A stretch of DNA of 64,000 nt from Variovorax ginsengisoli (GTDB lineage: Bacteria; Pseudomonadota; Gammaproteobacteria; Burkholderiales; Burkholderiaceae_C), in the NCBI RefSeq assembly GCF_030811835.1, contig NZ_JAUSRO010000019.1:56387-120386 (forward strand), in the 5' to 3' direction. Of this stretch, positions 43,664-51,824 are shown in pieces. Within the stretch, counting starts at the first letter, position 1. Each line of letters begins with the position of its first letter. The translations under genes were made by a program, and so were the position numbers. The notes under the pieces were generated by a model that saw nothing but the letters and a program-made list of their open reading frames with translations, was not told the origin of the DNA and searched no databases.

Positions 43664-44536
43664 ATGACCCGCACCGCATCCGCCGACACCTACCGCCTGG
43701 GCACCCGCGCCGTGAAACGTCTGGGCTACGGCGCCATGCAGCTCGCCGGCCCCGGCGTCTTCGGCCCGCCGAAGGACACCCACGCCGCGCTCGCCGTGCT
43801 GCGCGAAGCGCTAGCCCTGGGCATCGACCACCTCGACACCAGCGACTTCTACGGCCCGCACATCACCAACCAGCTCATCCGCGAGGCGCTGCACCCCTAC
43901 CGCGACGACCTGGTGATCGTCACCAAGGTCGGTGCCGTGCGCGGCGACGACGCCTCTTGGAAGCCCGCCTTTTCCGCGGAGGATCTGGAACGCGCGGTGC
44001 ACGACAACCTGCGCAACCTCGGCCTGGACGTGCTCGAGGTCGTGAACCTGCGCGCGATGTTCGACGTGCACGGCCCGGCCGAAGGATCGATCGAGGCGCC
44101 GCTGACAGCATTGGCCGAGCTGCAGCGCCGCGGCCTCATCCAGCACATCGGGCTGAGCAATGTCACGCCGGCGCAGATCGAACAGGGTCGCAGCATCACG
44201 CCGATCGTCTGCGTGCAGAACCACTACAACCTCGTGCATCGCGGCGACGATGGCTTGATCGACCAGCTCGCCGGCAGCGCAACGGCCTACGTGCCCTTCT
44301 TCCCGCTGGGTGGGTTCACGCCGCTGCAGTCGGGTGCGCTGAACGAAGTGGCCGCGCGGTTGGAGGCGACGCCGATGCAGGTGGCCCTCGCGTGGCTGCT
44401 GCGCCGGTCACCGAACATCCTGCTGATTCCCGGCACGTCGTCGGTGGCACACCTCCGGGAGAATCTGGCGAGTGCGGCGCTCGAACTCAGCGATGAAGAT
44501 CTGGCGACGCTGAACGGTCTGGCGGCGCGTCGTTGA
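43664..44536 (+). CDS. pdxI: Aldo/keto reductase, PdxI/YdbC-like (pyridoxal reductase candidate)
   Basis: 290 residues, close to E. coli YdbC/PdxI over its length in landmarks I recall: RLGYGAMQLAGPGVFGPP, DTSDFYGPHITNQLIREAL, HIGLSNVTPAQIE, YVPFFPLGGFTPLQSG and LLIPGTSSVAHLREN. The Tyr (DFYGP) and Lys (IVTKVG) of the AKR site are present. The usual AKR His position reads VVNLRAMF (Asn), which is a feature of this subfamily. NADPH-dependent reduction of pyridoxal to pyridoxine is the proposed role. Its 3' end overlaps the convergent TetR gene by 50 bp. Confidence 0.85.
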   Translation: MTRTASADTYRLGTRAVKRLGYGAMQLAGPGVFGPPKDTHAALAVLREALALGIDHLDTSDFYGPHITNQLIREALHPYRDDLVIVTKVGAVRGDDASWKPAFSAEDLERAVHDNLRNLGLDVLEVVNLRAMFDVHGPAEGSIEAPLTALAELQRRGLIQHIGLSNVTPAQIEQGRSITPIVCVQNHYNLVHRGDDGLIDQLAGSATAYVPFFPLGGFTPLQSGALNEVAARLEATPMQVALAWLLRRSPNILLIPGTSSVAHLRENLASAALELSDEDLATLNGLAARR

Positions 44537-45161
44537 AGCCGCCGACTCCCGCGCTGCTGGCGCCGACCATGAAGAGTTCGAGGCACAGCGGCAAGGCATT
44601 CCGCCGCGCCGCGAGCAGATCGCTCGCATATTCGGACAGGATGCCGATGCCGACCGCGTGCAGGCACCGGGCAGCCGATGCGGGGTGCAGGCCGGCGCGC
44701 AGTTGATAACGGCGGTGCGCGATGGTCATCACACGGGCAAGGCGCCACACGGTTTCGGTCAGGGCGTCTTCCACACGTGCCACGGCATCCAGGGGCAGCT
44801 CCGACCAAACGCCGTGACGCAGCACGATCTTCACCGCACGCGACTGCCAGGGGTCGGCCATGCAGTGCTCGATCTGCCGGCACAGTTGTTCACGCAGCAG
44901 TTCGAGCGGCTGTGGATGCACCTCGTAGGCTGCCACGTCGGCGCCGATGTCCAGCGGCCAGCGCACGCTCTCGACCAGTTCGGCCACCAGCGCCGCCTTG
45001 TCGGTGAAGTGCCAGTAGACGGCACCGCGGGTCACCCCGGCGCGTGCCGCCACGGCGTCGAGCGTCGTGCCTCGCACGCCGCCCTCGGCGAAGGCCATGA
45101 GCGCAGCTTCGAGCACCCGCGTGCGGGTGCGGTCCGCCTCGGCCCGGGTGTGCCTCACCAC
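44487..45161 (-). CDS. TetR/AcrR-family repressor at the 3' end of the efflux operon
   Basis: About 224 residues, GTG start at 45161 (VRHTRAEADRT resembles the MVRRTK start of AcrR). HTH: TTLDAVAARAGVTRGAVYWHF. The C-terminal ligand domain is AcrR-like (MAATS type). It lies 16 bp after the outer-membrane channel gene on the same strand, so it is likely the last gene of the operon. A TetR gene downstream of its pump rather than divergent is less common. Its stop region overlaps the reductase gene on the other strand by 50 bp. Confidence 0.85.
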   Translation of the reverse strand: MVRHTRAEADRTRTRVLEAALMAFAEGGVRGTTLDAVAARAGVTRGAVYWHFTDKAALVAELVESVRWPLDIGADVAAYEVHPQPLELLREQLCRQIEHCMADPWQSRAVKIVLRHGVWSELPLDAVARVEDALTETVWRLARVMTIAHRRYQLRAGLHPASAARCLHAVGIGILSEYASDLLAARRNALPLCLELFMVGASSAGVGGFNDAPPDRSASPDLHR

Positions 45162-45177
45162 GATGCGACGCGACCGG

Positions 45178-46632
45178 TCAGGGCTGCGAAGCGGCAGAGA
45201 CCGTGGCCACCGGCGTGCCCGTTGTCTCCACCCAGCCACCGCCCAGCGTCTTGTAGAAGGTCACGAGGTTGGTGAAGCGCGACAGCCGGGTGCTGATGAG
45301 GTTCTGCTGCGCGCTGTAGAGCGACCGCTGTGCATCGAGCACGCTGAGGTAGCTGTCGACGCCGCGCTTGAAGCGGGCATCCGACAGCCGATAGCTCTCG
45401 GACGTCGCATCGACCAGCGCCTGCTGCGCAGCGAGCTGGCGACCCAGCGTGTTGCGCGCTGCCAGCGCATCCGACACCTCGCGGAACGCGGTCTGGATGG
45501 CCTTCTCGTACTGCGCCACGTAGATGTCGCGCTCGGTCTTGGCGATGTCCAGGTTGGCCTGGTTGGCACCGCCGTCGAAGATCGGCAGCGAGATCTGCGG
45601 CGAGAAGCTCCAGCTGCCCGAGCCGCCCTTGAACATGCCCGACAGGCTCGCGCTGGAGCTGCCGGCCGAGGCCGTGAGGCTGATGCTCGGGTAGAAGGCG
45701 GCGCGCGCGGCGCCGATGTTGGCGTTGGCGGCCTTCAGGTCGCGCTCGGCCTCGAGGATGTCGGGGCGGCGCTGCAGCAGGTCCGACGGCAGGCCTGGCG
45801 GGATGCTGGCGAGCGGGTTGGCTGCGGCCGTGGCGCCATCGGGCAGCGCCTTGGGCAGCAGGTCGTCCGGCAGGTCGGCACCGACCAGCAGCACCAGCGC
45901 ATTGCGGTCCTGCGCCACCTGCGCGGTGTACTTCTCGACGTCGACCCGTGCCGTCTCGACACTGGTCTGCGCCTGGCGCAGCGTGAGCGCGGAAGCCGAG
46001 CCCAGATCGAAGCTGCGCTGGTTGAGCTTGTAGGTGTTGCTCTGGCTGGCGAGCGTTTCCTGCGCGAGCTTGAGCTGGTCCTGGTCGGCGGCCATCGTGA
46101 GGTAGGCCGTCGCGACTTCTGCCACCAGGCTGATCTGCGTGCTGCGGCGCGCCTCGGCGGTGGAGAAGAACTGCTCGAGCGCCTGCGCACTGAGGCTGCG
46201 CACCCGCCCGAACAGGTCGAGCTCGTAGGAGCTGAAGCCCAGCGAGGCGCTGTAGCTGTGCGACACGGTCGTCTGTCCGGTGGTCGACAGGTCGGCCGGT
46301 GTGCGAGCGCCGCTGCCACTGCCACTGGCCTTGATCGACGGGAACAGCGACGCGTCCTGCACGCGGTAGGTCGCGCGGGCCTTCTCGATGTTGAGCACGG
46401 CCACGCGCAGGTCGCGGTTGTTGGCCAGCGACATCTCGATCACGCGCTGCAGCGACGGGTCGGTGAAGACGTTGCGCCAGCCGATCTCGGCCACCGGAGT
46501 CGTGGCGGTGCCGCCGGTATCGCCGGAGAAAGTGGTCGGCACCGGTGCGGCCGGTTGTTCGTAGACCGGCATCAGGCTGCAGCCGGCGAGGAAGACGGCG
46601 AGCGTCAGGGGGGCCAATGCGAAGCGGGACAT
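45178..46632 (-). CDS. RND efflux system outer membrane lipoprotein (NodT/OprM type)
   Basis: 484 residues with a lipobox LAGC (Cys18), so a diacylated TolC-like channel. Two repeated outer membrane efflux (OEP) halves; e.g. SSYELDLFGRVRSLS, RRPDILEAERDLKAANANIG and PIFDGGANQANLDIAK. Follows the RND permease by 1 bp. Completes the tripartite pump with 46634 and 49823. The ATG at 46632 was preferred over a GTG at 46641. Confidence 0.94.
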   Translation of the reverse strand: MSRFALAPLTLAVFLAGCSLMPVYEQPAAPVPTTFSGDTGGTATTPVAEIGWRNVFTDPSLQRVIEMSLANNRDLRVAVLNIEKARATYRVQDASLFPSIKASGSGSGARTPADLSTTGQTTVSHSYSASLGFSSYELDLFGRVRSLSAQALEQFFSTAEARRSTQISLVAEVATAYLTMAADQDQLKLAQETLASQSNTYKLNQRSFDLGSASALTLRQAQTSVETARVDVEKYTAQVAQDRNALVLLVGADLPDDLLPKALPDGATAAANPLASIPPGLPSDLLQRRPDILEAERDLKAANANIGAARAAFYPSISLTASAGSSSASLSGMFKGGSGSWSFSPQISLPIFDGGANQANLDIAKTERDIYVAQYEKAIQTAFREVSDALAARNTLGRQLAAQQALVDATSESYRLSDARFKRGVDSYLSVLDAQRSLYSAQQNLISTRLSRFTNLVTFYKTLGGGWVETTGTPVATVSAASQP

Positions 46633-46633
46633 G

Positions 46634-49600
46634 TCAGACACCTTCCGAAGCGGCCGCAGCCGGTTGGCCGTGGTGGGCCGCAGCGCCCGGCTCGGCCGGC
46701 TTGCGCTTGTTGAACAACCCCATCACGAGGACGAAGAACAGCGGCACGAAGAAGATGGCGAGAATCGTGCCGGACAGCATGCCGCCGATCACCGCCGTGC
46801 CCAGCGCGTGCTGCGCACCCGCGCCGGCGCCGCTGCCGAGCACCATGGGGAGCACACCCAGGATGAAGGCCAGCGAGGTCATCAGGATCGGGCGCAGCCG
46901 CATGCGAACGGCCGCCAGCGCGGCTTCGATCAGGCCCATGCCCTCCTCATACAGGTCCTTGGCGAACTCGACGATCAGGATGGCGTTCTTCGATGCCAGC
47001 CCGATGGTGGTGAGCAGGCCCACTTGGAAGTACACGTCGTTCATCTTCCAGGTCAGCATCGCGCCGAGCAGCGCACCGAACACGCCCAGCGGCACCACCA
47101 TGATCACGGAGAACGGGATGGCCCAGCTCTCGTAGAGCGCGGCCAGGCACAGGAACACGATCAGGATCGACAGCGTATAGAGCAGGCCGGTCTGGCCGCT
47201 CGATGCCTTCTCCTGGCGCGACAGGCCGGTCCATTCGTAGCCGATGCCCGGCGGCAGCTTGGCGATCGCGGCCTCGACGATGGCGAGCGCCTCGCCGCTC
47301 GATGCCGCGCCGGGCATGGCCATGCCCAGGATTTCCACCGAGGGCACACCGTTGTAGCGCTCCAGGCGCGGCGAGCCCGAACTCCAGCTCGCCTTGGCGA
47401 AGGAGGTGAAGGGAACCATGGTCCCGGCGCTGTTGCGCACATACCAGCGGTCGATGTCCTCGGGCAGCATGCGGTACTTGGCGTCGGCCTGCAGCATCAC
47501 CTTCTTCACGCGGCCCTTGTCGATGAAGTCGTTGACGTAGCTGCTGCCCCACGCGGCCGAGAAGGTGTCGTTGATGTCGGACATCGACAGTCCCAGCGCG
47601 CCGGCCTTGTGCGGGTCGATCTCCAGGCGGAACTCCGGCGTGTCCTCCATGCCGTTGGGCCGCACCGCCACCAGGCGCTTGTCCTTCGACAGTTCGCCCA
47701 GCAACTGGTTGCGCGCCTGCATCAGCGCCGCGTGGCCCAGGTTGGCCTGGTCCTGCAGCATCACGTCGAAGCCCGTGGCGTTGCCGAGTTCGGACACGGC
47801 CGGCGGCGCGAAGGCGAACACCTTGGCATCGCGGATCGTTGCGAAGAAGGCGCCAGCCTTGGCGGACACGCCGCTCACGCTCAGCGCGTCGCCCTTGCGC
47901 TCGTCCCAGGGCTTGAGCTTGACGAACGCAAAGCCGGTGTTCTGGCCGCTGCCCGCGAAGCTGAAGCCCGACACCGCGAACACGCCGGCGACCGCGTCCT
48001 TCTGGTCTTCCAGGAAGTGGTGCTCCACCTGCAGGATCACGTCATTGGTGCGCGCAGCGGTGGCACCAGGCGGCGTTTGGATCAGCACGAACAGCGTGCC
48101 CTGGTCCTCGTCGGGCAGGAAGCCGACCGGCAGCTTCATGAAGCCGAACACCACGGCCGCCAGCAGCACGGCGTAGACGATCATGTAGCGCCAGCCCTTG
48201 CCCAGCATGTGGCGAACGACGCCCTGGTAGCGGCCGTTGCCGCGGTCGAAGCTGCGGTTGAACCAGCCGAAGAAGCCGGTGCTCGCCATAGCATGGCCCT
48301 TGGCCACCGGCTTGAGCAGCGTGGCGCACAGCGCCGGCGTGAGCACCAGCGCGACCAGCACCGACAGCGTCATGGCCGACACGATGGTGATCGAGAACTG
48401 GCGGTAGATCACGCCGGTCGAGCCGCTGAAGAAGGCCATCGGCACGAACACCGCGGCCAGCACCAGGGCCACGCCGACCAGCGCGCCGGTGATCTGGTCC
48501 ATCGACTTACGCGTCGCCTCCTTCGGCGAGAGGCCCTCCTCCGTCATCACCCGCTCGACGTTTTCCACCACGACGATGGCATCGTCGACCAGCAGGCCGA
48601 TGGCCAGCACCATGGCGAACATCGTCAGCGTGTTGATCGAGTAGCCGAAGGCCGACAGCACGCCGAAGGTGCCCAGCAGCACCACCGGCACCGCGATCGT
48701 CGGAATCAGCGTGGCGCGGAAGTTCTGCAGGAAGAGATACATCACCAGGAACACCAGTACCACGGCCTCGATCAGGGTGCGCACCACCTCCTCGATGGAA
48801 ATGCGCACGAAGGGCGTGGTGTCGTACGGCTTCTGCACCTTCATGCCCGGCGGGAAGAACTTGGCGAGTTCATCCACGCGAGCGTCGATGGCCTTCACCG
48901 TGTCGAGCGCGTTGGCGCCGGTGGCGAGCTTGATGGCCAGGCCGGCGGCCGGCTTGCCGTTGTAGCGGCCGACGGTCGAATACGACTCCTGGCCGAGTTC
49001 GATGCGTGCGACGTCGCGCAGACGCACCTGCGAGCCGTCGGTCTGCGTGCGCAGCAGGATGTCCTCGAACTCCTTGGCCGTCTTCAACCGCGTCTGCGAG
49101 GTGATGGTCGCATTGATCTGCTGGTTGCTCGTCGCAGGCAGGCCGCCGAGTTGGCCGGCGGAGACCTGGGCGTTCTGCGCCGAGATGGCGTTCTTGACGT
49201 CGATCGGCGTGAGGTTGAAGTTGGCGAGCTTGTCCGGGTCGAGCCAGACGCGCATCGCGTACTGGGCGCCGAACAGTGTGGTGTCGCCAACGCCTTCGAC
49301 GCGGCTGATCGCGTCCTGCACGTTGGCGGCCACATAGTCCGACAGGTCGGAGCCATTCATGCTGCCGTCCTCGGACGTGAAGGCCAGCACGTTGAGAAAG
49401 TTGGTGGCCGACTTGGTAACGGTCACGCCCTGCTGCTGCACCTCTTGCGGCAGCAGCGCCGTGGCCAGCGCAAGCTTGTTCTGCACCTGCACCTGCGCGG
49501 TGTCGGGGTTGGTGCCGTTCTCGAACGTCAGCGTGATGGTGACCGAGCCGGACGACTCACTGGTCGAGGCCATGTAGCTCAACCGGTCGAGCCCCTTCAT

Positions 49601-49804
49601 CTTCTGTTCGATGACCTGGGTGACGGTGTCCTCCAGCGTCTTGGCGGAAGCGCCGGGGTAGTTGGCGGTGACCGCGATGGCCGGCGGCGCGATGCTCGGG
49701 TACTGCGCGATGGGCAGCGTGAAGATCGCAAGAACCCCGGCCAGCATCACGATGATGGCGAGGACCCAGGCGAAGATGGGGCGGTCGATGAAGAAGCGTG
49801 CCAT
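46634..49804 (-). CDS. RND multidrug efflux permease (AcrB/MexB type)
   Basis: 1056 residues with 12 membrane segments and two large periplasmic loops. HAE1-type landmarks: FIDRPIFAWVLAIIVML, the proton-relay Asp pair in AIGLLVDDAIVVVENVER, and the second helical repeat GLASKNAILIVEFAKDLY. Exports amphiphilic drugs or solvents using proton-motive force; the substrate spectrum is unread. Middle gene of the adaptor-permease-channel operon; 18 bp after the adaptor. Confidence 0.96.
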   Translation of the reverse strand: MARFFIDRPIFAWVLAIIVMLAGVLAIFTLPIAQYPSIAPPAIAVTANYPGASAKTLEDTVTQVIEQKMKGLDRLSYMASTSESSGSVTITLTFENGTNPDTAQVQVQNKLALATALLPQEVQQQGVTVTKSATNFLNVLAFTSEDGSMNGSDLSDYVAANVQDAISRVEGVGDTTLFGAQYAMRVWLDPDKLANFNLTPIDVKNAISAQNAQVSAGQLGGLPATSNQQINATITSQTRLKTAKEFEDILLRTQTDGSQVRLRDVARIELGQESYSTVGRYNGKPAAGLAIKLATGANALDTVKAIDARVDELAKFFPPGMKVQKPYDTTPFVRISIEEVVRTLIEAVVLVFLVMYLFLQNFRATLIPTIAVPVVLLGTFGVLSAFGYSINTLTMFAMVLAIGLLVDDAIVVVENVERVMTEEGLSPKEATRKSMDQITGALVGVALVLAAVFVPMAFFSGSTGVIYRQFSITIVSAMTLSVLVALVLTPALCATLLKPVAKGHAMASTGFFGWFNRSFDRGNGRYQGVVRHMLGKGWRYMIVYAVLLAAVVFGFMKLPVGFLPDEDQGTLFVLIQTPPGATAARTNDVILQVEHHFLEDQKDAVAGVFAVSGFSFAGSGQNTGFAFVKLKPWDERKGDALSVSGVSAKAGAFFATIRDAKVFAFAPPAVSELGNATGFDVMLQDQANLGHAALMQARNQLLGELSKDKRLVAVRPNGMEDTPEFRLEIDPHKAGALGLSMSDINDTFSAAWGSSYVNDFIDKGRVKKVMLQADAKYRMLPEDIDRWYVRNSAGTMVPFTSFAKASWSSGSPRLERYNGVPSVEILGMAMPGAASSGEALAIVEAAIAKLPPGIGYEWTGLSRQEKASSGQTGLLYTLSILIVFLCLAALYESWAIPFSVIMVVPLGVFGALLGAMLTWKMNDVYFQVGLLTTIGLASKNAILIVEFAKDLYEEGMGLIEAALAAVRMRLRPILMTSLAFILGVLPMVLGSGAGAGAQHALGTAVIGGMLSGTILAIFFVPLFFVLVMGLFNKRKPAEPGAAAHHGQPAAAASEGV

Positions 49805-49822
49805 GACGGTCTTTCGCGCGGG

Positions 49823-51043
49823 TTAGCTCGACGCCTTGGCGTTGGCGGCCGCTGGTGCTGGCGTTGGCGCCTGTGCCTTGGCTGCGCCGTCCGCCGACTT
49901 CGGCGTCCACGGGGTGACCTTCACTTGCACACCCGGCCGGGCGCTCTGCTGGCCATCGACCACAAGCTGGTCGCCCGCCTGGAGGCCGCTGCGCACCAGC
50001 CACTGGTCACCCACCGTGCGTTCGGTCTCGAGCGCGCGGCGCTGCAGCTTGTTGTCACTGTCCACCACATAGGCGGTCGGCTTGCCCGCGTTGTCGCGCG
50101 ACACCGCCTGTTGCGGCACCAGCAGGCCCTGCTCCTTCACGCCTTCCTGCAGCACGGCACGCACGTACATGCCGGGCAGCAGGTCGGCCTTCGGGTTGGG
50201 GAACACGGCGCGCAGCGTGATCGAGCCAGTGTTCTGGTCGACAGTGACATCGGAGAACTCGAGCTTGCCTTCCAACGGGTAGGTGCTGCCGTCTTCCAGC
50301 GTGAGCTTCACCACGGCGGCGTTGGCGCCCGCCTGCTGCAGGTCGCCGCGGGCCATGGCCTGCTTCAGGCGCAGCAGCGATGCGCTGGGCTGGGTGACGT
50401 CGACGTAGATTGGGTCGAGCTGCTGGATGGTCGCGAGCGCGGTGGTCTGGTTGGCCGTGACCAAGGCGCCCGGCGTGACGCTCGACTTGCCGATGCGGCC
50501 CGAGATGGGTGCGTCGACGCGGGCGTAGGCCAGGTTGATCCGGCTGGTCTCTACATTGGCCTTGGCGGAGGCCACGTCGGCCTCGCCCTGGCCGAGCGAG
50601 GCCGCGGCGTCGTCGTAGTCCTGCTGGCTCACCGCCTGGATGGCGACCAGCTCCTTGTAGCGGTCCGCCTTCAGGCGCGTCGTCTTCAGGCTGGCCTGCG
50701 CCTTGGCCAGCGCGGCCACGTTGCTGTCATAGGACGCCTTGTAGGTGGCCGGGTCGATCTGGTAGAGCGCCGCGCCCGCCTTCACGTCGCTGCCCTCGCG
50801 GAAGTTGCGCGTCTTGATGATCCCGTTGACCTGCGGGCGCACCTCGGCGATCAGGAAGGGAGACGTGCGGCCCGGAAGTTCGGTGCTCAGCACGACACGT
50901 TGCGGCTGCACCGTGACCACCCCGACCACGGGCGTGCCGGCTGCCGGCGGCGCGCCGCCGGGCGGCTTGCCGCAAGCCGTCAACAGGAAAGCGGCCGACA
51001 AGGCGGCAGTGAAGGTCATGCAATAGGTCATGGCAGGGCGCAT
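49823..51043 (-). CDS. RND periplasmic adaptor lipoprotein (AcrA/MexA type)
   Basis: 406 residues; lipobox LLTAC with Cys24. Landmarks: EVRPQVNGIIKTRNFREGSD, a helical hairpin with ATYKASYDSNVAALAKAQ, and a barrel segment LAYARVDAPISGRIG. The Ala/Pro-rich C-terminal tail (from about 380) is typical. First gene of the pump operon, under the promoter at 51109-51137. The ATG at 51043 lies close to the divergent TetR operator. Confidence 0.94.
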   Translation of the reverse strand: MRPAMTYCMTFTAALSAAFLLTACGKPPGGAPPAAGTPVVGVVTVQPQRVVLSTELPGRTSPFLIAEVRPQVNGIIKTRNFREGSDVKAGAALYQIDPATYKASYDSNVAALAKAQASLKTTRLKADRYKELVAIQAVSQQDYDDAAASLGQGEADVASAKANVETSRINLAYARVDAPISGRIGKSSVTPGALVTANQTTALATIQQLDPIYVDVTQPSASLLRLKQAMARGDLQQAGANAAVVKLTLEDGSTYPLEGKLEFSDVTVDQNTGSITLRAVFPNPKADLLPGMYVRAVLQEGVKEQGLLVPQQAVSRDNAGKPTAYVVDSDNKLQRRALETERTVGDQWLVRSGLQAGDQLVVDGQQSARPGVQVKVTPWTPKSADGAAKAQAPTPAPAAANAKASS

Positions 51044-51092
51044 GAGAGATCTCCAAAAAAGACGGATGACTTCGGGTTTTCGGCAATATCAA

Positions 51093-51109
51093 TACCGTAC
51101 TGTACGGTA
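51093..51109. promoter_or_regulatory. TetR operator controlling the RND pump
   Basis: TACCGTAC-T-GTACGGTA, perfect 8-bp arms around one base, overlapping the last base of the pump -10. It lies in the 140-bp divergent gap between the adaptor gene and the TetR gene at 51184. Repressor binding there would block the pump promoter. Seen directly; binding inferred. Confidence 0.7.
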
Positions 51110-51137
51110 ATATATTTTGACTTTTGGACTCGGTCAA
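51109..51137 (-). promoter_or_regulatory. Sigma-70 promoter of the RND pump operon
   Basis: On the minus strand: TTGACC (51137-51132), 17-bp spacer, TATATT (51114-51109). It is immediately followed by the palindromic operator. Confidence 0.7.
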
Positions 51138-51145
51138 GCAATACT
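51117..51145 (+). promoter_or_regulatory. Promoter of the divergent TetR gene
   Basis: TTGACT (51117-51122), 17-bp spacer, AATACT (51140-51145). Overlaps the pump promoter on the opposite strand and lies next to the operator, so the two genes would compete and be co-regulated. The -10 is weak. Confidence 0.45.
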
Positions 51146-51183
51146 GAACACATGAGTACAAAAATAATTCTGAAGAGTCTGCA

Positions 51184-51822
51184 ATGAGAGTGCGCACTGA
51201 AGCCAAGCGGGATGCCATCGTCGAGGCCGCGGCAGAGGTTTTCCTCCAGGCTGGATTCGAGGGCGCCTCCATGGCCGAGATCGCGGTTCGCGTGGGGGGC
51301 TCCAAAGCCACGCTGTATGGGTACTTCAGCTCGAAGGAAGACCTGTTCCTGGAAGTGATCCAGTACATCGGCAGGCGGCACTTCGACCCCATCTTCGACA
51401 GCCTGGCCCAGCACAGCGGCGACCTTCGCACGGCGTTGCAGCGCTTCGGTGAAAAGATGATGCAACTGCTGACGGACGAACCGATCGTTCGGGCCCAGCG
51501 TGCCGTGATCGCCGAATCAGGCCGCACCGACATCGGCCAGCGCTTCTTTCGGATCGGCCCGCAGAAAGGGCTCGACGACATGGCCCGTTTCGTCGAGCTG
51601 CAGATGGCACGCGGACACATGCGTCAGGCCGACCCGATGCTGGCGGCCCAGCAGCTGTTCGCGCTGTTCGAGGTCGAAACCCGCATGCCCCTGCTCTTCG
51701 GCCTGGCGCGCAAGGTGTCCAAGCCGCGCGTTCGCCAGGCCGTCGAGCTGGCAGTCGACGCCTTCCTGCGGATCTACGCGCCCAACCCGCCAGCGACCGC
51801 ACCGGCGGCCTTACCTGCCTGA
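51184..51822 (+). CDS. TetR/AcrR-family repressor, divergent from the RND pump
   Basis: 212 residues. HTH: ASMAEIAVRVGGSKATLYGYF (here GSKATLYGYF marks the recognition helix). The C-terminal part (MARFVELQMARGHMRQADP) is AefR-like. Operator candidate at 51093-51109. Most likely the primary regulator of the pump. The start ATG 51184 leaves a 139-bp gap to the adaptor ATG. Ends 2 bp from the convergent recD stop. Confidence 0.9.
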   Translation: MRVRTEAKRDAIVEAAAEVFLQAGFEGASMAEIAVRVGGSKATLYGYFSSKEDLFLEVIQYIGRRHFDPIFDSLAQHSGDLRTALQRFGEKMMQLLTDEPIVRAQRAVIAESGRTDIGQRFFRIGPQKGLDDMARFVELQMARGHMRQADPMLAAQQLFALFEVETRMPLLFGLARKVSKPRVRQAVELAVDAFLRIYAPNPPATAPAALPA

Positions 51823-51824
51823 GC

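Noticed and set aside
46631..51187. A 1518-codon open frame on the plus strand, antisense to the RND permease and adaptor genes
   Set aside because: It mirrors the real genes in a strongly GC3-biased sequence, reads as a His/Arg/Gln-rich chain with no domain, and its opposite strand encodes clear AcrB and AcrA homologs.
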